From Trematomus loennbergii (lineage: Eukaryota; Chordata; Actinopteri; Perciformes; Nototheniidae): 64,000 bases of DNA. The first letter of the stretch is position 1. Every line of letters begins with the position of its first letter. Of this stretch, positions 52,546 through 64,000 are shown one piece after another. A program made the position numbers and the translations under genes. A model generated the notes under the pieces. That model was not told where the DNA came from. It saw only the letters and a list, made by a program, of their open reading frames with translations, and ran no database searches. The stretch covers positions 14,193,432 through 14,257,431 of the forward strand of contig JAAOOA010000026.1 of the NCBI GenBank assembly GCA_012861695.1. Reading direction: 5' to 3'.

Positions 52546-55100
52546 AAACCCCTGAACGAGTGAATACAAAGATACAAAGATGAATGTGTTAATGAGAAAT
52601 GTATACACAATCATTTAAAAACAGTGACATAAAACACAATAAGAAGGATAGGGTACTTGATGTGAAATTAAACCCCCATCCTCCCACCGGTGGTCCATGT
52701 TCCCACTGTTGCCTCTCCTGATTTAATTGCCTGGGTAGGAGTGAGATCAGAGCAGCCGTTCAGCACTAGGCTTTTATCAGACTTGAGAAACAACAACAAA
52801 TAAGAAAATGAAAGAGATGAGAGAGAAAGAAAGATAACAGACGAGTGAGGTAAGAACTCAAAAGCCAGTAAAGCTTGATGAAAAGGCAGATAAAAGCTCA
52901 CATTAAGAATACAAGGAGGACGAGAAAACGTGAGAGAAATAAAGGGAGGAAAAGGAACAGAAACAGGGAGAGCCGGTGGTCCACTTCCTTCTTTTCAGCT
53001 ATATTTAATTACCCCAGTAGGAGTAAGTTCAGTAGATCAGTAGATCAGCAGTAGGAGTAGCAGGCCTTCATCAAAGCAGCAGTCACTGCTTATTAGAATA
53101 TTATTACAGAACAGCAGCAGCCAGCAGTGGGCTGATTACTGACTGGGTCCAATGGGAGGCCTAATTTCACTGGAATGTACGGAGGCTGAAATGGAGAACA
53201 GGGATAAACACAGAAATACCATTTATAGACTAGACGTTTTGATATGCTTTTATAAAAATAAAAAAAATGGTGTCCACAGGAGCAAGACTAAGAAACCAGA
53301 AATGTTTTATTAATATACTGCACAGTGCTTTCTCAAATGGCGTTCATTGATCTCTTGAACATTATATGTTGCTTTTCAAGGTTCTAGTAGAATACCAAGC
53401 ATTAATATGTAAAATCTTGAATATGTAATTCCTAAGGAAAGTTATTCTGATATTCAAAATAATGTGTTGTTTGAGCTGATGGTTGATTTCATGAATGTTT
53501 GTGTAACTTTTTGGGATTCATCCGGCAGATCTTTGAAAGCAGCAGAAGTCATCGTTTGTAAAATGACCACCTTCTTTTGCAATGTATTCATTCAAGTTGT
53601 GTATGTTTATGACTACAGTTTAAAGCAGGGACAGTATGCATTTTTCTGATTCATGTAAATGCAGCAAACATTTTAGAATAAGAGCCAAAATCAATGCATA
53701 GCTTAGAAGATGGGATGGGAAGATAGTTACAGTAGAGAGGGAATATTTTAACATGCCTTTGCCTTTTTTATTTAAACCATCGTGCTTTGGACATTTTGAT
53801 TCCTTATGCACATTTGTTTTGTTTTTTAATCTGAGGAAGTCAGGGACGTCTTGGAAGAACAAAACGTCTAACTTTTAAGGTGCAGTTAGACATTGGAGCC
53901 CAAACACAGGATACAGACCCGATCTAGGAATACCAATTCTGGGATGAAACGCAAGTAGAACAGCATGCTGGGTAATTAGCATTACCAACAGGAATTCAGA
54001 TCACATCTCCTCCAATCAGGACAGACACTGAACTCAGGTTGATTGGTTGGTTGAGTGCATGAAATTGGGCAAAGCGATGCCTATTATTTATCCTCACATT
54101 TGATATGGCTGGTTGATACGGACTCTACCACACAATGCACACGTGCGCACAGACACAACTGAGCACGCATGCCTCTACAACACACACCAACACATTACAT
54201 CCCTCCAAACTCACGCGCACATGGAAACATACACACACCTAGTGTGGTCCAACCGACGACCACCGTGACTGAATGAGACACAAACACACAAACCACAAGC
54301 ATCCAGTCGTTCCTGACAGAGAGAATATTCATGTTAAAGTTTGACTTGGTACAATGCATTATGTGTGTGAGCACAGGAGACAGAGAACAAGAACAATTCA
54401 CTTCTACATATTTAAACTGTGAAATAATGTTTTTCCATTTATCCATGTTTTTGAAGGAATTTAGCCTCATAGGAATTCTGTTCTGTATCTTATAGGAGAT
54501 CTAAGCAATGTTTGAAATGATCTATTTTTGGTAGCAGACTTTTTGGAAATATGAGGTATTCTCTGAGCAGTTCAGTCAAACAACTGCCTTGCCAAGTTGG
54601 ATATCTACTATTTTGCAAGTTTGTACTAATATGACTTGGATCATAAGTTTACAGTAAGTCACATTCCTTCCAAAAAAACCCATTGGTATCAGCCAAGGTG
54701 GTGTGGAAGATTGTGGGAGAATCATCCCAGTTTAATCCCTGCAAACATAACATCATGAAGCACATACTATACCGAATTGAAAGTAGCACTTTCAAGCAAA
54801 CTCAATCAAATGTCTGTTTACTTCTCTGCATCCTTTTCTTTCTTTATCTGTTTCAAACAGACAGACACTGCATCAACAAGAGTGTACACCCAATATGAGA
54901 TGCAGGAGTGCGTATATGTGCATGTATGTGTATAAAGTACAGACATAGTGAGTCAAGGTTGGCCTAATTGGAGGTTGTTTGTATGTCTGGGAGAACGTGT
55001 AAATGATGGAGGTAAGAATCTGAAGAGGAGGGAGGGAGCAGGTGGCCTCCTTCATCTGGACCACAGCTGTAAGCAGCATGACTCACACATCCTACCTTGA

Positions 55101-55277
<177 letters not shown>

Positions 55278-55713
55278 ACCCTTGAGTCATCTTGAATCAG
55301 ACTACAAGGACCTCCATGTCACCCACTGATGCCTGCTTTGATCTTGGAGAAAACACATTCTATGAATAATTTAATTTAAATAATAAAAGTTGGGTTAGTT
55401 TTGTTGCAATCGCTCACTATGCAACAAGGAAGTTGTTGAGCATTATCCTAAGTCTCTCACCTTTTATCCATCTTACAGAAAGTTACAATCTCAGCCCCAC
55501 TTTTCTAAAACAAGGTGATCATTAACCCCCAAGAACTCAGGTGTTGTAAGTTAACATTAAAAAGTACAGAGTATAAAATACTTGATTCTGGTCCACTCTT
55601 GTACTAGGTTAAAAAAAAGCTTTACTTTTTCTACTTGTAATTTAGTGTTCTTTACTTAAGCCATGGGCAGCTCTCCTCTTTCTCGGGTTCACTTAGGCTA
55701 CAGGTTAATTTGC

Positions 55714-55762
<49 letters not shown>

Positions 55763-55794
55763 GTATGTATGTGTATGTGTATGTGTATGTGTGT
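55714..55794 (+). repeat. Compound TG / TGTATG microsatellite
   Basis: A TG run passes into ATGTGT-type hexamer units to give a compound repeat, about 440 bp after the long CA tract. Confidence 0.95.
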
Positions 55795-58181
55795 ACAAGG
55801 AGGGGACAGGGGGCTGCTTGCCCTTCGGGGCGTAGTTAAGGTCCTTTGGTGCTCAAGTTTTTTTCCCTCTCATTTCACTTTGATTCCTGGAACAGTTAAC
55901 ATTGTACAGACATGAACACACACACTCACACACACACACACAGCTAGACAGACTGACAACAATTTGGGCAACAGCTCAAACACTGTGTTCAATTAAACCG
56001 CTAAGTGACACACTCACTTCCCCCCTTCCCCCCTTCTTTCTTGATTCACTGGAAACTATTGTTGCTTTGATTTTAATCAAATTTGGAGCATTGTAAAATC
56101 AAGAAAGCATAGGAAATTCTTAATTTCACGGTAAAATAAATTATTCGCTGAAGTTTTATTTGAGCGAATAATTGAGCTGATGATTTGCAAATCTTGCCAA
56201 AATCATGAAGATGCATGGATTTCTTTCCCCCATTTGATCATCTTAAATCAAAGTGTCTTTTATGTAGTACAAAACTGTTCTTATCATTTGGGATGGGCTG
56301 AGGCACATTATAGTATTTGTTTGTCAACATGTTCAGCAGTTGTAGGAGCAGCAGAGGCTGACACACAGCTTAGTGAGGACATTAAAGTACTTTGGAACCC
56401 TTAGCGTCTGATTGCCGCAATTTGCGTAATTCTCTGAGTCATAACCGGCTTTAATCGTAACACACGGACATGACACAAACAGTATGATAACAGGCTCTGG
56501 CGGGTGACACTTCCCTGTTCAGGACATTACTGGGGGAGTAGTGTAGTGGTCATGTTTCTGAGGGGCCTCTGTCTGGGGGATCAGACTTTGAAACCCACTG
56601 GATTGGGGTATTGGTGGGGGAAACATCCGGGTAACCCCCTGCTGTTTGTAGATCATATGTAAGTAGATCATATATAAGTACATGCAATGCTTAACCCACA
56701 TAGTATGTGTTGAGTTGTTATTGTTCTTTCTTTTCTCCCTGTAGACTGTTTCTCTACTTATTTTAAAGTCTTTCTTTTCTACATTCTTCATGGCTTTTTG
56801 AGATTCCAAGTCCTGGATTGTGGTTTCCCTTTGCCATGATGGTTATTTGACTGAACTTTGGCATTGCTCATATTCTGAATTCTTAGCATACCCTTTTCGT
56901 GGGGGAGCATTGGAGAATGATTTTATTTTCCATTGTTAAACAAAGCCAATGGATGCTTGTTTGTACTTATTGGCAATAAAGCTGTTCAAATATATTGCGT
57001 GTTTTCCCTTAACGAGAAAGGGCAATATTTACTTAGGCATTATTATTTGTCTTTTTGATAATTGTGGTAACATCGGCCAAGATATAAGGCGTGGAAACCT
57101 TCTTCTCAAACATCCCACTGAAATAAATACCTTAAAGTCATACATGCTGAACCTGTTCTGATTTTGATGTCATGAACTGTTCGCTGCTGCATCTTGTTAC
57201 TGATTGGCCAAGTGATCCAAAGGAGGACATGTTTACTTATTCAACCAGGAAAACTACAAAACCGATATAAGGCAGATATAGAAAAGAGAGTATGTATGGC
57301 AACATGCAGATATGAACAATAAAGCATGTGCATAACAGTATAATATGGACTTGGCAGTCAAACACTCTACTGAAGCCTGGATATGCTCAAGTTATAGACA
57401 GCGACATTAAGGAACACAAACAGGCCAGAACAGAAACAGCACCACAAGGAATGCTAAGATGCGGAACAGAGAGCCACTATTCTCCAAATGTCACGCATAT
57501 TAATCTTGGATAAAAGAGAACGCCGCCACAAACTGTTTGTCTCTTCTTCCTCCTTTAAAGGAAAAAAGATTGCCTCTTCTTACTGCCTGTTCGCAGCCAC
57601 AGATCGACTCAGTTTGGTTTTGGAGAAGCCATCCTAAATCTGAAGAGCTAAGTTTATGTCATGGGATATTAATCACCACCGCAGCTACAACATACTGGTG
57701 CACTGACAACCCCTCATGGAGCCAGAACACTGCCTCACTAGTGAAGGAGTCTCAACGACAAACAAGAGAGAGCTGCGAGTAGGAGAGTCTACTGACCAGT
57801 GGCACTACAGTTAGGCTGCGGGAGCTGTTCAGTTGGACAGGAAAGCACTGCAGTGTTCGGTCAAAAGGAACAATAACCTTACAGGTATTCATTTCTTTTA
57901 CACCATCTTCAGACCTCTTAACAGAAAGATAATCAGAAAAGCTTGCAGCTGCATCAAATAGGACCAAAGGAGCCACCACCACCCCACACCTTTTGGAGGC
58001 TAAGGCTGTCCGTTGGCCTGAACTTAAAGTAAATGTACACATTTCGAGTCAGGCTTGTTGGGGACTTGCTGCTGAAAATGGCAGAATATGAATAGCATTA
58101 TTCACAAGAGATGACAAGAGTCTTACATTATGACTGGCAGATATAACATTGGCATCATTCGTTAAGTTGACACAAAAATGT

Positions 58182-58223
58182 CCCAAATTGGGATCAATAA
58201 AGTACTATCTTATCTTATCTTAA
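58182..58223 (+). repeat. 3' tail of a non-LTR retroelement
   Basis: CCCAAATTGGGATCAATAAA followed by GTAC and TATCT-type tandem units resembles the 3' tail common to fish non-LTR retroelements. No reverse transcriptase sequence was recognised upstream, so it is probably a 5'-truncated copy whose left limit I cannot place. Confidence 0.55.
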
Positions 58224-59312
58224 GTGCGCTAAAAAATAGCAAAACTTTAGAGGACAACAAAATTCATTCTAGAGTACAAATGTGTGCTACTTGTGGATGG
58301 AAACTTGTCTGTTGGCAAAGACGTTTTAAAAGGATGATTTGATGGGTTCTGTATAGTGTTTAAAAGTATATTGAGCTTAGCCCTGCTGCTTCACTGAACT
58401 CCCTGAACCCTCCTGGAGAGGAATTCTTTAGCTGATCCTACTGCACCAGAGGTTTTTCCTTTGAGTAAGGTATTATCTGCTACTATGATAGGATGTATGA
58501 AGTGTGTGAGCACACATAGCAGCAGAAAGAGATAGCCAGATTGCCAGCTTGTCTGTGCTTTCCTGTAACGTGACCCCAGGACAACATCTTAACATTCAAA
58601 CGGTTGTTCCAGTAAAGCATTGCTAAAACTAACATTGTGCAAAGACAAACAAAACAGACTTAACTGGAAAGTAGTGAAGAAATCGTGTGTTTGTGTTTAA
58701 CTTAATCTCATGGCTAAATGTTGCACTGACCTTTCTTTTGTTAATAGAACTCATAGTTATCCTTATTATTGTTAAAGTGTAAACATCGCTACATCTCCAA
58801 CACTTTGTTCAAGATAAATAACTCTGTACTGCTGTCCTGGAGACGGATTTAACTCAGGCTTGGTATTAGATAGCAGCAGTCACCTCCATTCTACTGTTAT
58901 TTGCTCCTAAGAATAGTAAAGGTAATCTGCATGAAATCAGTGTTACAGACAGTTTTATCAATATTGATATAATCTCAAACTAAACACCAGTGCTGGAATG
59001 GAAAGTTCTCCCCTTGAAGCCTCCTGCTATCCCTTGGCTTTTTACTTTTCACTCATCAAAATGAAACTGTGGCACGGCATTGGAAAATGAGACTTAAAAT
59101 AGTTTGCTGTTATTTTAATAATATAGTTTTGCTTAACGTGTGTGAAATAGGCTTTATCAGTTTCCATAATTGTTTATCCACCTGCCTTTACCTCGTCACC
59201 TCTTTTTCCATCACACAATATGTTTTTTCAAACATTCAAGGTTCAAGGCTTTTATTGGTCATAAGAACATAGCTACAGTGTAGTTATGAAGATGAAAATC
59301 TTAGGTCACAGG

Positions 59313-60381
59313 CAGGGCCGGCCCGTAGCACTGGCGTTATAGATGTTCGCCTAGGGTGCCAGATCTGGGGAGACGCTGCGCTGGTAGCTCTGGGAGGGAA
59401 ACACATTTTTTTTTTACCGTTGTTGCTCATCCTAATTTTCTGCCTTGATGTAACAATATTCATAATTAAGTAACACCCTTTTCACCCCGGTTACACTTTT
59501 CATTTGCCCTTTACGATGGGCGCTGTAAGTGCTGTAAATGGGGGATGTAAACGATGGGCGCTGTAAGCGCTGTAAATGGGGGATGTTGGCTTATCAGGCG
59601 CCCGCAGCTCACAGCCAAAGGGCGAGTGAGCGTGGGAGCGAGCGAGGGAGAGAGAGAAGAGCCGGTACCGGCGCAGTTGTTATTAGAATCTGGTGCTAGC
59701 TGCTCTAACGGATATAAGAAGAAGATGTTTCTACAATAATGTGGAGGGAGAGTCCTCTGCAGTCAGACTGAGAGGCTGATAACTACAGCTCAGTGAGGTA
59801 ATGGACTCTGAGGTTTAGATAGTTCACTTTAGTCTAAGTTATCTCAGTGGGTCTCAAACGGTTTGGTCACAATTGATGTAAACACATATTTCCAAGGCAC
59901 TCCTTTATAATTATTGGGATAAACAGGTTTGAAATCATTTCAATGTATACTATAGGACAGTAAACCAAAAATATCCTTTAAAACTGGAGAGATAAAAAAA
60001 AATGCATAAATAAATGTTAACTAGGTAAAATAAGATATGATGAACAACAAAAATTAAATAAGTTACATTTATTTGTTATTGGCTATGGGCTATTGGTTAT
60101 GTTCACATACTTATTTGATTATTAAAATGTAAACCGATCTTTTTCATATGGGTGTCTAGTAGTAATTATGCTCAAAGTGCACCAGATTGAAGCATTTTAC
60201 TTTAAAATGTTCAAACATTTCTTCCCCGGACCCCCCTAGAGGATGTGGCGTCCAGCCCCCATTCCATTGTGTATTCCTTGGACACTCTATTGATCTTTAT
60301 CTTTTCTACTGTACGATTCTCTGGCTGGGGGCGCCAGCTAAAATCTCGCCTAGGGCTGCAAATTGTCTAGAGCCGGCCCTG
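59313..60381. mobile_element. Non-autonomous hAT element, 1,069 bp, nested in an older repeat
   Basis: The ends are CAGGGCCGGCCC and, in reverse complement, CAGGGCCGGCTC. They are flanked by a perfect 8-bp duplication GTCACAGG (59305-59312 and 60382-60389). The interior has no transposase; it holds a 38-bp tandem duplication. The sequence on both sides reads as one continuous repeat when the insert and one duplication copy are ignored. Confidence 0.92.
59513..59587 (+). repeat. Two-copy 38-bp tandem repeat inside the hAT element
   Basis: The unit starting ACGATGGGCGCTGTAAG occurs at 59513-59550 and again from 59551. The copies differ at one internal base (T to C) and diverge at the end. Confidence 0.9.
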
Positions 60382-60560
60382 GTCACAGGCTCCTCCAACA
60401 GTGCAACACAATAAAACAGAAACACAGAAAGAAATAGTGCAAGTAAATACAAAAAGAAAAATTGTAAAAAAAAAGTGAAATAGTGAAATGAGAGTCTATA
60501 TACAAGTTATTGAAATATGATATATTAGATAAATAATTTCTAAGTAGCAGCCAGATGAAT

Positions 60561-63500
60561 GTTATTTCAAAGTTCAGGTGTTTCTCCTCCTCTCCCCTCT
60601 CCCCTTTGCCCTTTTCCATCCTTTCCTCTTTTCTCCCCATCTCCATCCAATATATCTCACACCCACCCATCCTTTCCTCCACCACTCTCACAGACCCATC
60701 AGTGCTTGTACATCCATTAGTCAGTGTTATCTTCATGTCAACAGTTCCTCTCAAATATTTACAATAGTCCCCAGTGGGGAGACATTCAACTAGGGGTGGG
60801 ATGATTCACCCTTTGTTAATACAATCACCCCAAAGTAACTCTGTACCACTCAGAAACACATGCACATGAGTAATAGGCACAAGTGTCCAAAAACATGTTT
60901 GGTACACAGAACAACTTGACCGTTAAGAACAACCTTAATAAAGTATATAGACGGAAGAGATCAAGTTTGAAAGGAGCAAACAAGTGAAGGTACCAGTGTG
61001 TATCTATCTTTGAACCTACGATAGAACATCTCATTTTAGAGCTGCAACTAATGATTATTTTCATCCTGGATGAATATGTCAATTATTTTGTGGATTAATA
61101 CACTAAAATGTCAGAAAATGGTTAAGATAAATGTCACTCAGTGTTTCCCAAAGCCTACAATGACTAAGTGTTCTTTCTGTCTTCATCTCAACTAGAGGAG
61201 GATCAAAGAAACCAGAACATATTTATATAGAGGAATCAGAAATGGTGACTTTTTATAATCTTTACTCAAAATCATAAATTAAGTCAGATATCAAAAAGAG
61301 TAGGTCTAGGTTGATCAGTTATCATTGCCGTCAATTATTACACCTGGGCAGCCCTCCAAAGTGGAAACAGTGTGTGAAACACTGCCATAAACTCAGTGGA
61401 TGCGATATAAGTCAGGCAGCCCAAGTAGATGAAGCAATGAAACAAAAACTAAACAAACACTTTCAAATATATACGAGCTACCAGCAGTGGCAGATAGGCC
61501 ACCCTAGGTTAACCACAGATATGTTGCAATACACAGTGTACATACAAATATACATATGTCACTCACACAAACTTAAGCTTGCTTACACACACACATTGAA
61601 AAGCAATAAAAAGCAGAGAAAAGATGCATTCAGAGTGAGTCAGCAGTAGACGGATAAACAAGATGTGAGAGTCAGCGAGTTTATTTGACATTTCTCTCTC
61701 CTCTTTGGCTCTCTTGGCCCATCTTTAACTGGGACCTCCTGCTGTATTTGTTTTATAGTCCGGACACCGTAGGACTGTTCAGAGAAACACAAACTCACTG
61801 ACAGACACACACATGTATGCATCAGATACACACATTGTACACGCACACACAAAAAACAGACATTGCTTAAGCGAAGGAGGAAATGTAGTAAGACGTTGAG
61901 TGACGTTAGTGAAACACTCAAGCATTTCTTCATGGAGTTTCTTGCGAAAGTTCTGTCCATTTATTGTAAGAGCTAAGATATTAAATCAGCAGTAAGCTAG
62001 CACTTGAACTTCAAGGACTTCAATCTATAAATTCTGTCTTGTTAAACTGTTCTGGATCTAGAGAAAAGCATGTTATCAGAAGCATGGACAATCCTCTTTT
62101 TTTCACAACCCAAATGACTGCTTTGGCTGTGAACTTCTTTAAGAATTCCCTAGGACATGGAACATACTGTAGGTGTAGGTAGGTAAGAAAAAAAGAAAGT
62201 GCTCTCATGATAATAAGTTTGAAGAAATATTATTATTATTATATAATATAATGTGGAAGGCAAAATTAGTGTAGAGCAGCAGTTAGGGGCGCACACAGTT
62301 TTGGGGACTAAATATGTTGTTGTGTTATTTTCCTATTTGACGAAACAATAGGGATGTTATAATAGTAGAATGCCATACTGTAGGTGAGCGGTATAAAACT
62401 GGTTGCGATGAGTATCATTTTTTTAGCCCCTTCGTCCCTTAGCAAAATGTCTAACAGAAAAATAAAATACATTGATGATAGGTTGGTGGAAAATAAGATC
62501 AACTGCTCCGTTTTATATTTTATATTTTATGTATGCACCACGACATCAAGTCAAATTCCTCGTATGTGTGAACCTACCTGGCAATAAACCCGTTTCTGAT
62601 TCTTTTGACGTTTTATTACGTGCAATAAAAGAACATAAACAGATGAAGACAGATGAAAGTAAAAAGGCTGCATTTCATATTACGGTCATCATGAAGTCAT
62701 CAGTTTTGTTGATGATGATGATGATGCACCTTCCTGGGTAGTCTTTCAGCCAATGCTGCACTGCTAGTTAACCTTATACCTCAAAGGACTACAGAGTAAT
62801 CAAGGAACACCCACACATCAGCGTAAGTCTACCCAAACACACACACACACACACACACCCACCCCCCCACACACACACACACACTCTCCTGGCCTGATGA
62901 TGAGCTGGCACATGGAGCGATCCATGTGCACGTCTGGGTGTGAGGGGTAACGTTTCAAAACACACTGCCAATTCTGCTCAGAAACAAAGATGAGGCTCAC
63001 ACACATCTGCACTAGGGGAATAAAAACCACATCAAATTCCAGGTGTGTGGAACATTTGGGATGAACATCCTGAACTGATGTGAGCAGATGATGGAAACAA
63101 TATTTGGAAGCAAACGATAAACATTGGTCTTGCCTATTAGCAATTAGTCTTTATTAATAGTCCTAATAGCTGAATGCATTTGGAGTTTGGAAATATTGAC
63201 ACATGCATGTGAGGGCATTATGAAAAATAACTTATCTATCTAAAAAAAGAAATGCCACGGCTCAGGTTGGCTCCGTCAGACTTCATATTTTACACTACAT
63301 CAATTCTATGATCACACACACTGTTTGATATCATATTTCTGTTTGTTTCACAAGTTCAGAAACCGTCTCTCAAAGATATTTTCATGCCTATCTTGTTTCA
63401 AGCTTTGGAAGAGACTTGCACATTTTGCAATAACTAGAATAAACTTTCCAAAATCATAGTACTAACACATGTCGATTCTGTTTATACACTCATCACCTTC

Positions 63501-63855
63501 TGCTCAAGCCATCAGAAGGGTCTGATACTGAATGAATTTAAAAAGCCATACATCTATTCTCAGCCTCAACATCAGCCTGTCCTGTGACAAAGTGCATTCC
63601 CTGTGTTTACATACTTTTTCTATTCACTTTCTATGTATTTGCATCTGCATTGTGGGTGGTTTGCATGCAGACTGTGTTGAATGCAAGCTTGACCGCTGAT
63701 TAATCTGCTCTGGAGGATCCAATAACCATTTTTGCTGAATCTGATTTGTGTCTATTTGGACGCTCTTATTCAGCTCGGAACGCCCTGAACTCGAGCCGAG
63801 GGCGTCCAAAACAATTAATAATTTGAGAGAATATCGAGAGTTTTTATCGCTTGAA
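60561..63855. other. Intergenic, no gene recognised
   Basis: AT-rich sequence with a short CA microsatellite at 62836 and short ATT and GAT runs near 62229 and 62710. Nothing else was recognised. Confidence 0.6.
62836..62884 (+). repeat. Short CA microsatellite with poly-C interruption
   Basis: A CA run, then CCCACCCCCCC, then a second CA run. Confidence 0.93.
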
Positions 63856-63993
63856 ATGACGAAAAGGAAAAAGGACAAGAACATCCCTCTGTTGGAGGGG
63901 CAAAGGAGTCTGGTGGGATTCTTTTCGCCGCCAGCAAAGCGCGTTCCTGTGACGAAAAAAACAAAACACCGCCCTGTCGGCAGGGAGATGTAA
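63856..63993 (+). CDS. Short basic ORF with PIP-box-like motif, possibly the 5' part of a gene running off the window
   Basis: This is a 45-codon frame starting MTKRKKDKNIPLLEG, with QRSLVGFF at residues 16-23 (63901-63924), which fits the PCNA-interacting pattern Q-x-x-L-x-x-F-F. Two lysine/arginine-rich clusters flank it. The frame is open upstream to another ATG at 63748, but that part looks non-coding. A possible donor (GAT|GTAAAG, near 63990) precedes the stop, so this could be a first exon or the N-terminus of a domesticated or mobile element protein. Unrecognised; it could equally be chance. Confidence 0.25.
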   Translation: MTKRKKDKNIPLLEGQRSLVGFFSPPAKRVPVTKKTKHRPVGREM

Positions 63994-64000
63994 AGAGATA

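Larger units (their letters stand above)
59236..60560. repeat. Teleost interspersed repeat interrupted by the hAT insertion
   Basis: The left part (TTCAAGGCTTTTATTGGTC... to ATGAAAATCTTAG) and the right part (CTCCTCCAACAGTGCAAC... to AAATAGTGCAAGTAAATAC) together resemble a common fish repeat, recalled from general knowledge. The 59313-60381 element splits it. The outer ends are approximate. Confidence 0.5.

Noticed and set aside
55714..55794. Regularly spaced repeat considered as a CRISPR-like array
   Set aside because: It is a compound dinucleotide/hexanucleotide microsatellite with no distinct spacers, in a vertebrate genome.
60383..60754. 123-codon minus-strand ORF
   Set aside because: It starts in a repeat flank and runs through low-complexity T-rich or GA-rich sequence. 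No domain is visible.

Overview
The window looks like nuclear DNA of a ray-finned (probably percomorph) fish. It has split coding sequence with canonical GT-AG introns, a Tc1-type transposon, several small DNA transposons with clear target-site duplications, teleost-style short interspersed repeats, and many long CA/TG microsatellites. There is no operon-like coding density and no bacterial or viral gene set.

I can support only one host protein-coding gene: an fgf10 orthologue on the + strand. It has three coding exons (14477-14923, 27715-27818, 29774-29974) separated by introns of about 12.8 kb and 2.0 kb. It encodes a secreted heparin-binding growth factor of the FGF7/10/22 group. As given, exon 1 carries a one-base deletion in a G run immediately after a conserved N-terminal motif. 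The conceptual spliced product therefore goes out of frame and stops in exon 3. Everything downstream of the deletion is intact and well conserved, so a sequence or assembly error is the simplest explanation, but an allele or a decaying copy cannot be excluded here. The putative 3' UTR has a Pumilio-type site, an AU-rich element and a polyadenylation signal.

Layout: 1-1889 has no recognised gene. 1890-3430 is a dead Tc1/mariner element. 3431-14476 is intergenic DNA and the fgf10 upstream region, with a 303 bp inverted-repeat element (7579-7881) and a strong short hairpin (12113-12154). 14477-29974 is fgf10, with two long TG microsatellites in intron 1. 29975 to about 30850 is the putative 3' UTR. 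From there to about 63.8 kb is gene-poor DNA holding microsatellites, an AT-target MITE (38322-38992), two non-autonomous hAT elements (45947-46985 and 59313-60381, the latter nested in an older repeat), several degraded short repeats and a purine/G-rich tract (33004-33420). The right edge has a short ORF with a PIP-box-like motif that may be the start of a gene continuing beyond the window.

I found no convincing new multi-gene system. The most checkable observations are the fgf10 frameshift, the precisely bounded transposons with perfect internal palindromes, and the edge ORF.
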